64,000 nt of DNA from positions 5,502,501-5,566,500 of the forward strand of contig JARHVA010000316.1 in NCBI GenBank assembly GCA_037957365.1. Direction: 5' to 3'. Below, piece after piece: positions 1 through 13,219 of this stretch. Under the pieces are notes generated by a model. It made no database searches, was not told the DNA's origin, and worked only from the letters and a program-made list of their open reading frames with translations. The DNA is from Torreya grandis. Its lineage: Eukaryota; Streptophyta; Pinopsida; Cupressales; Taxaceae. Position 1 is the first letter of the stretch. Each line of letters starts with the position of its first letter. Position numbers and translations under genes: made by a program.

Positions 1-584
1 GAATCACTGACCTCTGTAATACTACCATCCATACTCCGTGAATCAACTCCATATCTCATATCAACATCTAGAGTATCAAAAATTGTAGCATCACTGTCTA
101 ACTCCTCCATACCGAAAGAAACTACCGAGGAAACTGAATCATCAAAACTGTCCACTGCATCCTCCTGAGTGTCATCTGTAATAATCAAATCTTGGGACTT
201 TTCTACAATCACTACCATATCTGAGAGATCATCACCCCTCAGTGCACTAACATTTGAGCACACCTCTACACTCTAAGTGCAAGTATTGTACTCATCCTCA
301 TCTTCACTAACTCATATCTCATAATAATCATAATAATCATCGGACATACTGCTCTCTTGTCCAAGTGATCTGTAGTGCTCTTTCCTCAGCTTAACAAAGT
401 GATCATAAGACAACCTCCCCTGAGCTTGCGGAGTTAATAACTCCCACTCATCCTTCACTGTCATATACCGTGTGGATTTGTCTTTGGATGTAGGATATGA
501 AAGAGTTTCATTTAACCTCTTCAAACTTAGTTTCAACTTCTTCATATCATAGTCCCACTGTCTCTGAGTAATTGAAGACATCAT
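1..584 (-). pseudogene. gag-like polyprotein start, broken
   Basis: Reading starts at ATG 584, 54 bases downstream of the primer-binding site, as expected for gag. The first 89 codons are open and give a charged, partly helical protein with no zinc knuckle (ITQRQWDYDMKKLKLSLKRL near the start), ending in an acidic tyrosine-rich stretch (DDYYDYYEI). The same frame meets TGA at about 312 and TAG some 14 codons later, then stays open to the window edge as an aspartate/glutamate/serine-rich sequence. I do not recognise a named gag family. The identification rests on position beside the primer site and LTR rather than on a domain. The two stops show that this copy is dead. Confidence 0.5.
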
Positions 585-637
585 GGATACTTCACTGATT
601 CAACCTACCCAAACTACCCAATAGGATGGCAAGACAT

Positions 638-651
638 TGGCTCTGATACCA
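638..651 (-). other. primer-binding site (initiator tRNA-Met type)
   Basis: The minus strand reads TGGTATCAGAGCCA one base inside the LTR end. This is the standard complement of the 3' end of plant initiator tRNA-Met, used to prime minus-strand DNA synthesis in many plant LTR retrotransposons. Confidence 0.85.
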
Positions 652-935
652 CTGTAATATCCCCTTCAAATAGGGAATATAGAAACACAAACTGTTCTGA
701 ACAAAGATACAAACTTGCAGAATAAATTCAAATATGCATAAATAAATCACAATATAATCTCTCACTAGCAAATCAAAGATCTCATCACTTGTTCTTTTGG
801 ACAATTACACAATTGAGTCTCTGTCATACAAATAAATAATATGAATATTCTGTCTTAAAACCTTGGGCTTTTGCACATCTGGGAATGAAACTTAAATTAT
901 GTCTCATCTCGGCCTGCTGTGTTGAACACACAGTC

Positions 936-1050
936 ACCGGCATCGGTCAATATACTGTCGACATCGGTCTCTGTAGGTCCTTCTCTACCGACGTCAGTCT
1001 TTAGTCGGCCGATGTCGGTCACTGGGAATCACTGTCTACCGAGGTCGGTG
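936..1050. repeat. degenerate CG-rich palindromic motif, several copies, in the LTR
   Basis: Variants of CCGAnnTCGG recur about every 20-35 bases: CACCGGCATCGGTC, GTCGACATCGGTC, CTACCGACGTCAGTC, GGCCGATGTCGGTC and CTACCGAGGTCGGTG. The motif stands out in a very AT-rich neighbourhood. In an LTR such arrays can be enhancer-like protein-binding sites; that role is a guess here. Confidence 0.55.
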
Positions 1051-1504
1051 TCTGAGCGGATCTGTACGGACCTGTACGGACTTAATACGGCTGCCAATTA
1101 AGCACAACCTATCTATTTTCAACCCTTGATAGCTGAACAACCTGATCTCAAGAATATATGATTCTAATACAGAAGAGCTATATCTGTATAACTTATTAGA
1201 TCAAAACTAAATAAAGAAATACCTGAAATACTGTGATAACTTCTGTGTGAAGCTATCTCTCAAATCTGTATACCTCTGTGATAACTTCTATATGAAGCTA
1301 TCTCTCAATTTGGCAATAAATCAGTTGATATCTCATAGCCTCTAAATCACACACAATGAAGAGTTGACATTCTCCACTGCAATGGAATCCTGGAACCCTT
1401 GGCTCAGTCTTCACAGAAGAATTCTTCAAAATCAATAATCAATAATCAATGGCTAATACAAACTCTCTCCCATGAGAACCCCTTATACCCTCCAAAGGTG
1501 TGCT

Positions 1505-1784
1505 TGATAAAATTAGATTTCTTCAAATTAGAACTTGGGGTTCTTAAATTAGAATTCCTCAAATTAGAACTTGGGCTTCTTAAATTAGAATTAGGATCTT
1601 AAAATTAGACCAATTCTTAAATTAGAATTAGGGTCTTAAAATTAGACCAAATAATTAATAATTAATAATTAATTAATATCTAATTTAAAATTAGACCAAA
1701 TAATTAATAATTAATAATTAATTAATATCTAATTTAAAATTAGACCAAATAATTAATATTTGATTAAATCAATCAAATATTAAT
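1505..1784. repeat. AT-rich tandem repeats ending in a 14-bp-arm hairpin
   Basis: Short units built on TTAAATTAGAA recur, then a unit of about 49 bases (TAATATCTAATTTAAAATTAGACC and following) occurs twice in near-identical form. The block ends in an inverted repeat with 14-base perfect arms (1752-1765 and 1771-1784) around a 5-base loop. An open frame of about 67 codons starting at 1399 is produced by these repeats and is not a gene. Confidence 0.7.
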
Positions 1785-2083
1785 ATCCCCCTCAATATAT
1801 GTCTGATCCTCAAACCGACTAAAGCTGGTGAATCAGGGAGTGATTCTGCACATCACCATACTAAAATAAGGGCACTCTGCTGCATGTCAAATATCCCTAA
1901 AAAATAGGAGCTCATGCAAATGTGTCCAAAAGAACCTGAATGAAAGCCAACTGTAGGAATTCTACTAATCGAAGCCAAGCCAAGCTCCATCATGACCCTC
2001 TATCCATCCTATCAGCCTACGAAGGTCGCATAATAGGCTAATCATCAAGTTTGTCAATGTCCACAAAAAAAAGGGACATGACA

Positions 2084-2226
2084 GTGTGTGTGTGTGTGTA
2101 GACACAAATACGAAAATATACATATATTTGTGTATATACACACGCACACACACACATTTGTGTATGTATATGTATTTTTATATATATGTGTGTGTGTCTG
2201 TGTACACATACACACACACACACACA
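2084..2226. repeat. compound GT / AT / AC microsatellite
   Basis: A GT run (2084-2099), an AT-rich middle with AC runs, a second GT run (about 2187-2200) and an AC run (2208-2225) follow one another. The GT and AC runs are mutually complementary and could fold back. Open frames here on both strands are artefacts of the repeat. Confidence 0.9.
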
Positions 2227-2549
2227 AGCAATTCCATGGTTTTCTCTTGAAAGTGTTTCCACTTACATCTTGTGCTCTCTTGTGTTATTAATTTCTAGAT
2301 ATTGAATGTTTATGGTTATTTTGGTTGATTAAATTTGAAAAGATAAAAAAGCTATGTTATATTAATGCAACCCCCCTCTCAGTATAATCTTGTGCTTAAC
2401 TATACAATTAACAAATAGTTTAGAATAGATTTTTAATGTGTATTATAGTGATCATACTACCTTAATCAACATTCATACAATGTTTGAAGCCAACGAACAA
2501 GGCTATAATCAATTATTATCTTTTTTTAGGTCTCTTATCAAACACCTAT

Positions 2550-5500
2550 ATGAAACATAAAAATAGTCAATAATATCACTCACATTGATTTAGATAGAAT
2601 CCTCTTGGGCTTATTTAAATAAATCATCTATGTGAGTGTAGGACTTGAAGCCTCATCTCTAAATCTCATGGTTCTCCTTTAACACGAGATAGATGTTCAA
2701 TCAGTTTCCACACTTAGGGACATTGAGATTATATTTAATGATGCATCCAATATAAAAAACCTTTGCTCCTAGGGAATACTAAAGACCAAAAAACAACTGT
2801 TATAGATTTTAAATTCCCATTTGGATGGTCCCATGAAGATGATTCATCAATTTCACTGATGAGTCAGAATATACAACCCCCACTGACAAACTTTTAATCA
2901 TTTAAAAGATATTTAGTTACAAAATAAAAATATTTACCATGTCTCACTTAAATTTAGAGATAATATTCATGGGGTTGCTTAGAGAACTCATCCATGCAAT
3001 TATAGGATTTGATGACTCATCACTATCCCTCATGGTTATCCTATAATACATGACCAAAGTTAACTCATTCTGCACACTTAAGGACACTTAGATTATCTTT
3101 AGGGATGTGTTTAATCAGCTAAAACATTCACTCCTAGGGTGTGATGAAAAATATACAATGGTTTTTCTATCCTTAGAATGATCATTCAGGTGTTCCCATG
3201 AGTATGGTTCATTGGTTAGTCTAATGAGTTAGAATATATGACACCCATTGACAAACTTGTGGCTATTTAAGAGAGATTTATCTTCCAAAGAAATTATTGT
3301 CACGTCTTTCTTGTATTGAGTTAAAAATAATATTCTTGGGGTTTCTTCTAGGACTCATTTGTGCAATTGTAATAACTAATGGCTCATATCTATAACTCAT
3401 GGTTCTACTTAAACATGAGACCAATGTTTTCCAAGTTTCCATACTTAGGGACACTGAGATTATCTTAGAGATGCATCTGATCAAATACAACATCAAACTT
3501 GGGGCATTATGGAGACCATAAAAGAGTCATTCTATCCTTGAAATACCATTTATATGTGCTCATGAATATAGTTCATAAATTGGGTTGATGATTCATAATA
3601 TATAACCCCAACTGACCAACTTTTGGTCATTTAAGAGACATTTGGCTAAGAGAGAAAACTAATTGCCACATATCACTCATACCAATGTAGAGATAATTAA
3701 ACATGGTTTTTCAGAGGATGCATATTTTCAAGTTTAGGAAATGAAGGCTTGTCTCTAACCCTCACATTTATCCTATAATGCATGATGGAAGTACAAATAG
3801 TCTACACATCTAGGGACTTTGAGATTCTCATCAGGGATGCATTTGATCAAATGTAACCTTCAATATTATGGTGTGATAGAGATTATAAAATAGTAATTCT
3901 ATCCTTGAAATACCCATCCATATATGATCATGAAGATACTTTTTTGATTGGGCTAATGAGTCAAAATATATATTCCCCATAAACCAAATTTTGGCTATTT
4001 AAGAGTGATTTCACTATGAGAGAAAATGGTTATTATAATATCATGATCACATAATTTTATAGATAATCCTCTTAGATTTTATTATAGTTCTTGTATATTA
4101 AATTTAATTTGTTGACTTATTATTTCTATCCCTCATAGTTCTCCTGCAATGTGTGATCAACGTTCCCTATGTTTACACACTCAGGGATGCTCAGATTCTC
4201 TTCAGGGATACACCCAATAAACTATAACCTTCAATCTCAAGGAATGATAGATATGGTAAAATGGTCATTATATCCTTTAAATATCCATCAAGACATGCTT
4301 TTGAAGACATTTCCTTGATTTGGTTGATAAGTCAGAATATAGGGCCCCAATAACCGCCATACAAGAGACCTTTAGATGCGAGAGAAAATTGGTTTATGCA
4401 TCTAGCTCACCTTGATCTAGAGAGAATAATCCTAGTATTTTCTACAAGACTAGTCTATGAAAGTGTGTGGGATAACTACTCATCTCTATCCCTCATGGTT
4501 ATCCTAAAAAGTATGATGTAAGTTGGTTCAATTTGCATACTCAAGGACTTTGAGATTCTCTTTAGGGATGCTTTTGATCAATTGAAAGATTTGTTCCCAA
4601 GTTGTGATGAATAATAGAAAACATTTTTTATATTCTTAAAACACTGATCTGGATGTGCTTGTGAACATATTTCATTAAATGGGCTGAAGAGTTAGGATAT
4701 ATAGGCCCCAATGACCAACTTTTGATCATTTAAGAGAGATTTAGCTATAAGAGAAAACTAGTTATCATATATTACATAGCTTTAGTTAGAAATAATCCTA
4801 TTATGTTTTATTATAGGACTCATATTTTCAATTTTAAGAACTGATGACTCATCTCTATCCCTCATGGTTCTCTTGTAATGCATGATTAAAGTTCACTCAG
4901 TTTACAAAGTCATGAACATTGAGATTTTCTTCAGGGATGCATCTGATCAACTAAAACCTTGACTTTTATATAATTATTTATATTAGATAGTGGTTTATCT
5001 ATCATTAAAATTTCCATCTAGAAAGGCCTATAAGTATGGTTTGTCAATTGCACTGATGATTCAGAGTATATGATCCTACTGACCAAATTTTTGCCATTTA
5101 AGAGAGATTTGGCTGTGAGAGAAAATTGGTTATTGTGTCTCTCTCAAATTGAGTTAAATACAATCTTCATAAGGTTAATTATATGACATATGCTTGTAAT
5201 TTTATGTTCTTATTAATTATATGACTAAATTTGGTATAGTTTGCACACTCACAGACACTGAGATTCTCTTCAAGGATACGTTTGATCAAATACAACCTTC
5301 ACTCCTAGGGCATGATGGAGACTAGACAATGGTCATTATAGACATGAAATTCACATTTAGGCATACACATAAATATGGTTACTTATTTGGGATGTTGATT
5401 CAGAATATATGAGCCCCACTACCTAATTTTTGTTATTTTAGAGAGATTTGCTTGGAGATAAAAATGTTTGTCATGTCTCGCTCACCTTGAGTTAGAAAGA

Positions 5501-7537
5501 ATAATCCTAGGATTAATTATAGGTCTCATCTATACAAGTTTAGAATTTGATAGCTAATTTATATAGTTTATGGTTGCCTTGCAACATGCGACCAAATTTC
5601 ACTTAATTTTTACAATCATGGACACTAAGATTCTCTTTAGGGATGCTTCCAATCAACTGTAACCTTCATTCTTAGGACCTAATAGAGACTAGATAGTGTA
5701 TTTTTATCCTTGAAATTACCATATTCATGTGCTCATGTGTAATATTCATTGATTAGACTGATGAGTTAGAATATACAGCCCTTATCGACCAACTTTTGAT
5801 CATTTAGGAGAGATCTAGTTACAAGATAAAGTTGGTTACCATGTCTCATTCACCTCACATTATAGAGAATCCTCCTAGGTTTTATTATAAGACTAATTCA
5901 TGCATGTTTTAGATCTAGTGACTCATACCTAACCATTATGGTTTTTTTTGTAAAGTGAGATAGAAATTATCTAAGTTTTTAGACTCAAGGATGTTGAGAT
6001 GCTCTTTAGGGATGCATCCAATCAATTACAACCTTTAATCTTAGGTTTTGATAGAGACCAGATAATGGTAACCATAGATTTAAAATTCCCATTTAGATAT
6101 TCCCACATAGATAGATTATTTTTTTGACTAACAAGTTAGAATGTACAGCTCCCACTGACTAAATTTTGGCCATTTAATTGAGATTTAGTTTCTATAGAAA
6201 ACTAGTTACCACATCTCACTTGCCTTGAGATAGAGAGAATCCTCCTAGGATTTATTAGAATACCCATACCTATAATTATGGGATCTAATGTCTAATCTCT
6301 ATCACTAATGATTCTCCTAAAATGCATGACCTAAGTTGTCTTAGTTTCCATAGTTAGTGATGCTAAGATTCTTTTTAGGGATGCATTTGATCAACTACAA
6401 CCTTCACTCTTGAGGCTTGACAAAGACCCTTTAATGGGTTTTATAGATTTAAAACACCCATTTGAACATGACCTCATAGATGGTTCATAAATTGGGCTAA
6501 CAAGTAAAAATATATGGCCCCACTAACTAACTTTAAGCCATTTAAGAGAGATTTGTTTGAAAGAGAAAATTGGTTACCATATCTTGCTCATCCCAAGGTA
6601 GAGAGAATCCTCCTAGAATTTCATAATGGACCCATATATTTAGGTTTGATAACTAATGTTGCATCTCTACCCCTCACATTTCTCTTATAACATGTGATTG
6701 AAGTTCACTCAATTTTCATACTCAAGGACATTGAGATTCTCTTTAAGGATACATCTGATCAACTACAACCTTTACTTCTCTAGCCTAACCGATACAAGAC
6801 AATGGTCATTGTAGCCTTAAAATTTCCATATAAATATGACGATGAATATATTTCATCAATTGGCCTGATGATTTAGAATATATATCCTGCATTCACTAAC
6901 TTTTAATAGTTTAAGAGAGATCTGACTATGAGATAATACTATTTACCATGTTTTTCTCACATTAAGTTAGAGAGAATCCTCTAAGAATTAATTATGGGAC
7001 CAATCCATGAAAATTTTAGATCTATTAAATTATCTCTATCCCTTATAGTTCTCCTACAATGCATGACTTAAGTTTACATAGTTTCCACACTTAGGGATGT
7101 TGATATTCTCTTAAAGGATGTATCCGATCAACTATAATCTTCACTCTCAAGGCTCGACAGAGATTGGAAATTGATATTTTTATCATTAAAACTCCCATAA
7201 GGAAGTTCCCATGTATATGGTTCATAAATTTGGATCATGAGTCAGAATATATGACCCCAATGATGAAATGTTAGCCATTTAAGAAAGATTCAGCTATGAG
7301 GGCAAACTAGTTTCCAGGTCTTGTTGTCCTCAAGTTAGAGAGAATAATATTATTATTTTTAGGTGACCCATATGTGTGTGGGAGATAATGGTTCATATTT
7401 ATCCCTCATTGTTCTTCTAAAACATGCGATTGAACCTCACTCAATTTATACACTTATGGATGTTGAGATTATCTTTAGGGATGCATCTGATCAACTATAA
7501 CCTTGTATTCTAGGGCTTGATAGAGACCAAATAATGG

Positions 7538-7568
<31 letters not shown>

Positions 7569-9370
7569 CTTTATACATGCCTATATAGATGGTTATTTTA
7601 TTGGGATAATGAGTCAAAATATATGGCCCCCACTGACCAACTTTTAGTTATTTAAGAGAGATTTGACTACGAGATAAACCTAGTTTCTGTGTCTCAATCA
7701 CCTCTAATTAAATATAATAATATTGGACATTTTTATATAACAAATCCATGAAATTATACTATATTATGACTCATATATATTCCTCATGGTTATCCTTCAA
7801 TGAATGATTAAATTTCACTCATTTTTCACACTCAGGGATACTGATATTCTCTTTAGGAATATGTCAGATCAGCTGAAACATTCACTACTTAAGGATGATA
7901 GATACTACACAATGGTAATTCTAGCCTTAAAATACCAATATAAAATTTCCCATAAATATTGTTCATTGATTAGGATAAGAGAGATTTGGTTATGAGATAA
8001 ATTAGTCACCATGTCTCACTCACCTAAATCTATAGATAATACTTCTAGAATTTATTATATGATAAATCCATGTAAATTTGGGATATGAAGACTCACCTAT
8101 ATCCCTTATGATTCTCATACAAATCATGAATAAAGTTTACATAGTTTCCACACTTAGAGATGCTGAGATTCTCTTTAGGGATGAATATGATCAACTATAA
8201 CCTTCACTTCTAACACTCGATAGAGGGAAAAAACCTATATTTATAGCCTTACAACTACCATCTAGAAGTTACCATCTAGATAGTTTATCGATTGGAATAA
8301 TGAATCATAATACAGGCCCTACTGACCAAATTTTGGACATTTAAGGGAGATTTGGTTGTGAAATAAAACTTGTTACCAGATCTCATTGGCCTCAAGTTAG
8401 GGATAATACTATTATGATTTTTATAAGATCCCTACATGTAATTTTCGGAGATGAAGGCTCATATTTATCCCTCATATTTCTTCTAAAACATACGACTCAA
8501 ATTTACTCAATTTATACACTTAGGGATGTTGATATTCTCTTTAGGAATACATTCAATCAACTAAAACCTTCTCTTTCAGGTTGATGGAGACCAAAGAATG
8601 GTTTTTATAACCTCAGAATTGTTATTTAGGCATTCATGTGCATATAGTTTGTTGATTTGGCTAACAAGTCAAAATATGCCACCCCCACTGACCAAATTTT
8701 GACCATTTTAAAAGATTTAAGTGCGAGAGAGAGATGGTTGCCATGTCTCAATAACCTCTAATTAGAGATAATACTCTTTTGATTTCTTAGATAAATAATC
8801 CATGCATGTGTGGTATATGATGACTCATCTCTATCCCTGACATCTCTCATGTAATGCACAATTGAGTTTAACTCAATTTCCACACTCAGAGATGCTAAGA
8901 TTCTCTTCAAGAATACATCTAGTCAACTATAAAATTCAATAATAAGGCCAAAATGAGAATATAAAATGTTCATTATATCATAAAAATAACCATATGGAGG
9001 TTCTCACATATATGGTTCATCAACTGGGATAACGAGTTTGAATATATTACCCCCACTGACCATATTTTGGTCATTGAAGAGAGATACAATTATAAGAAAA
9101 ATCTAGTTACCATATATCACTCACATCAAGTTATAAATAATCCTCTTATAATTTAAAATATGACCCATCTATGCAAGTGTGGGATTTAATGTTTCATCTC
9201 TATCACTAACATTCTCCTATAATGCATGACTGAAGTCCACTCAGTTTCTAGACTCAGGGATGCTGAGATTCCCTTCAGGGATGCATCTAATCACATATAA
9301 TATTTAGTCCCAAATCCTGATAGAGACCATAGAATAATTGTTCCATAATTAAAATTTCCATCTATATTTG
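2550..9370. repeat. ancient tandem array, about 19 copies of a ~367-bp unit
   Basis: One landmark, a variant of GGGATGCATCTGATCAAC, recurs at about 2739, 3108, 3472, 3833, 4196, 4565, 4935, 5272, 5639, 6009, 6378, 6746, 7117, 7478, 7855, 8177, 8543, 8910 and 9279. Spacing is mostly 361-371 bases, with short units of about 337 and 322 and a longer one of about 377 caused by a TA run. Other landmarks keep their order in each unit: TCTATCCCTCATGGTTCTCC, then a first-half segment near CACTCAGGGA, then AGTCAGAATATATG, CCATTTAAGAGAGATTTGG, and TAGAGAGAATCCTCCTAG. Copies are strongly diverged by eye, so the array is old. No gene is visible in it. The edges are approximate. Confidence 0.9.
7541..7567. 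repeat. (TA)n microsatellite inside one array unit
   Basis: An uninterrupted TA run lies within the 367-bp-type array and explains why that unit is longer than its neighbours. Confidence 0.9.
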
Positions 9371-11517
9371 TTTGTTTAGACCACCTGACTCAACTTACCT
9401 CTTTGTTAATTAGGCCTTTCTAGGCTAAATGTACTCCCACAGAGTTGATGATTGTACTATATTGTAATTTACCAATCCAAAATTTGATCAATCATCTAGT
9501 ACACATTGAATTAAACTCAATTAAAAAATTTAATTATTTTTAAGTGTTTAAAATAAATTTTATTTTATTATCCTTTTAGAAACCCTAGTCTAGGCTTAAA
9601 CAAGAATGTTGTAAGGCTGAGAGGGTAAAAATGTAATATTTTAGGTTTTAAAGACTTTGAAAACAATATAAGACCTATAAAATGTCTTCCACACCTATTT
9701 ACACCTCTTTTAATAGTTTTCTTACCCTGGTTAATCACAATATGTTCAACAAATGGAAAAAATAGTGTTCTAAACATTCTTGAAGGATAGTGTAATAGTT
9801 TTAAATAGTCTTGAATATTTAAAAATAGGATTTGAGTTCTATAAAATAATATAAATATATTATATGGTCTTCCATGGCTTCTTCAACCTCTATAAATAGT
9901 CACTACGCATGAAAAATACCTCAAATACCTTAAACAAGCTAATACATAGAGTTCTGGGTTATTGCCTAGGTTTCCTTGTTCTATGAAAACATGCAACTTA
10001 TTTATTTTATTTTATATTTTATATTTTCAATAAAAAAAAATATATCACTTTATAAACTCTTTTTATAAATTACATACAAATTTTTTGTTCATTTGACTAC
10101 ATAAAACTCCACTTGGAATATTTTTAGTCTTGCAAACTTTAGACTGGAAACAAAGAATTGTATAAGCTAAGAGATTTAAGAATCCATTATCTTATCTTTA
10201 TAGTATGTTAAAGACTTTATAAAAAATTTATAATGTTATAATAACCCTCCTTCATATATTTCAAAAATATTTCTACCTAAAAAATCTTAATAAAGATGAA
10301 ACTTACCAAAACATTCCTAGAGCGTAGGATTGTATTTGACTTTGAATTCCTGAGACATACAAATTTCACATTATTGGGATCTTAAGAGATATTTTTCAGA
10401 AATTTACAACTTATAATTTATAACATTTCCTAACATTCCTAATCATTATAGTGCATGATTGAACATAAAAAGACACAAAATACTATTTCTTTATTAGATT
10501 TTTACTACTTTTGGACACACAGTCCATCTCCAGTTTGGTATAAGTTCACCTATTATTATATTTTGTTTATATAATTAAGGTTTCTTATACTTCATATAAA
10601 CCTCCAACCATTGTGTAAAATAGTCCCTCTCACTCACATGTATTTTTATCTTTTAAACATACAAAAACATTTAAAACAAGTTCTCACAAGGCCATCTCCA
10701 CCCATGTAGGGCAGTTACATGTTTTCTATTGTTGGCTAACATTGTATTTTTTATGATATTCATGTATAATACATTATAACACACTCCATAGGACCAATTT
10801 TAACCCATTACAAACATTTCCTAGTTTTTAGTTAGTACATAACACCTCAAAACATGCCACAATGTAGACCTTTTGTGGTCTCAAGGAAATAAGACATTGT
10901 ATGGTCTTAATAATTTATATATGAATTGTGAGTAAATGTATGAATTTATTTCAATTTCATACATTATTTCGTTATTCTTCATTAATATATGTTGTTTTGT
11001 TATTTATGATGTCTATGATATTACATTTATCTTCAATTTTTACTAAAATTAAAGGACATTTAATTTTAGAAGTTAATTTATATCACTTACTATTGTTTAT
11101 TTATTCATATTAAGGATAAAACAAAGTTTATAAAAGTTTTTTTTTTTAAAATTATAATAATGATAGTTGATTTGAGAAGCCTTAAAATACTTGTAACCCC
11201 ACAAGCAACATTTTTGGGAAATATTTGACATAGAAAGTGTTGTGGTAAAGTTATAGAAGATTGCATATCATGCATGTAAATGTACAATATACATAATGAT
11301 GAAGCACATAAATTAAATAAAAATGTTGATTTTTTTAAAATATTCATATAAAGTAATAATGATCATGAACCACTAACATGTGTGAACAAATTAAATGATC
11401 AAAATAAAAAATAAACATAGATAAATGAAGCTTATTTTTCAAATAGTATATATGTGTATATGGAAAGTAATAGGTCATAATTTAACATAAAAAATATGAA
11501 ATGTATCAAGAAAAAAT
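9371..11517. other. AT-rich stretch, no gene seen
   Basis: No coding segment, RNA gene or clear repeat was recognised. Short open frames (for example 9568-9777 minus, 10928-11113 plus) have low-complexity translations without motifs. There are poly-A and poly-T runs near 10030 and 11139. Confidence 0.6.
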
Positions 11518-11608
11518 GTAGGCCATAACATGTACATATACAAAATGGACCATAGAAGCATACAATGTGGGCCATATCAGCATACAACATGGGCCATATT
11601 AGTATAAA
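11518..11608. repeat. short tandem repeat, ~25-bp unit
   Basis: About three imperfect units built on GGGCCATATCAGCATACAAC follow one another (…GGACCATAGAAGCATACAAT, GGGCCATATCAGCATACAAC, GGGCCATATTAGTAT…). Confidence 0.7.
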
Positions 11609-11648
11609 AATTTAATAATACCTACAACTAGACCCTTAGCATAAAAAT

Positions 11649-12700
<1,052 letters not shown>

Positions 12701-12709
12701 AAATTAAAA

Positions 12710-13219
12710 TTATGTATCAAATAAAGATGGTAAATTAGATAACTCATCCAAAATAAGATGAATTATTCTGAGAGGAGTGGGTGAAGGTACTACAACTGGC
12801 ATGGTGTCTACTATGTTACCATCAAGCATTATTGAAGCATCTAAAGGTGATGTATGCTTTGGCATGCTAGTCTCTTGATGTGTTGAATCCTCTATTTGGG
12901 TACTAGTACACTGCACAAAGGTAGGTATAGTCTCCATAAATTTAGCTTGTATTTATTGAACCTGAATAGGAGAACCTATACACATCCTCCCACATGATAT
13001 GCCATAATGGATAGGAAATGTAGTATGACTATAAGGAAAATGGACACTAGCACCAATATAAATTACACCAAAACCACTAACACCATGACCACTACCACTA
13101 ATACCACTACCACCAACACCACAACCACCACTACCACTACCACTATTACTGCTACTAAACATCTCACCACCTATAATCTGAGCATAAGTCTTCAATGCAT
13201 GCATATGACGGTCAATCAT
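12710..13219 (-). other. doubtful coding remnant around a GGT/ACC-rich repeat
   Basis: Two neighbouring minus-strand open frames (13219-12953 and 12937-12710) together would give a protein with a glycine/serine-rich middle (SGSGSGGCGVGGSGISGSG) and a threonine/proline-rich end. The glycine stretch comes from an imperfect ACC-type trinucleotide repeat at about 13056-13160, which alone can create open frames on both strands. I see no domain, splice logic or homology. It may be the edge of a dead gene or pure repeat artefact. Confidence 0.2.
13056..13160. repeat. imperfect (ACC/ACT)n trinucleotide repeat
   Basis: Variants of ACCACTACCACCAAC recur for about 100 bases. Confidence 0.8.

Larger units (their letters stand above)
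1..2083 (-). mobile_element. 5' part of an LTR retrotransposon, cut by the window edge
   Basis: On the minus strand this reads long terminal repeat (2083 to 653), primer-binding site (651 to 638), then a gag-like coding remnant running off the left edge. The LTR ends are imperfect inverted repeats: the plus-strand bases from 653 (TGTAATATCCC) match the reverse complement of 2073-2083 at 9 of 11 positions, giving the usual TG...CA ends. The inner LTR border is firm because the primer site fixes it; the outer border at 2083 is inferred only from the inverted ends, since the second LTR and target duplication lie outside the window. I cannot tell Gypsy from Copia without pol. Confidence 0.7.
653..2083 (-). 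repeat. 5' long terminal repeat, about 1.43 kb
   Basis: The inner end at 653 adjoins the primer site; the outer end at 2083 is inferred from the matching inverted terminus. Inside are a CG-containing repeated motif (936-1050), AT-rich tandem repeats (about 1505-1760) and a 33-base hairpin (1752-1784). A simple GT/AT/AC repeat begins at once beyond the outer border. Confidence 0.6.

Noticed and set aside
2038..2291. Open frames on both strands rich in VCVCVCV / HTHTH
   Set aside because: They are translations of the GT/AC microsatellite.
2550..9370. CRISPR-like array
   Set aside because: Units are ~367 bp, diverged throughout, without short identical repeats separated by unique spacers; the genome is plant-like.
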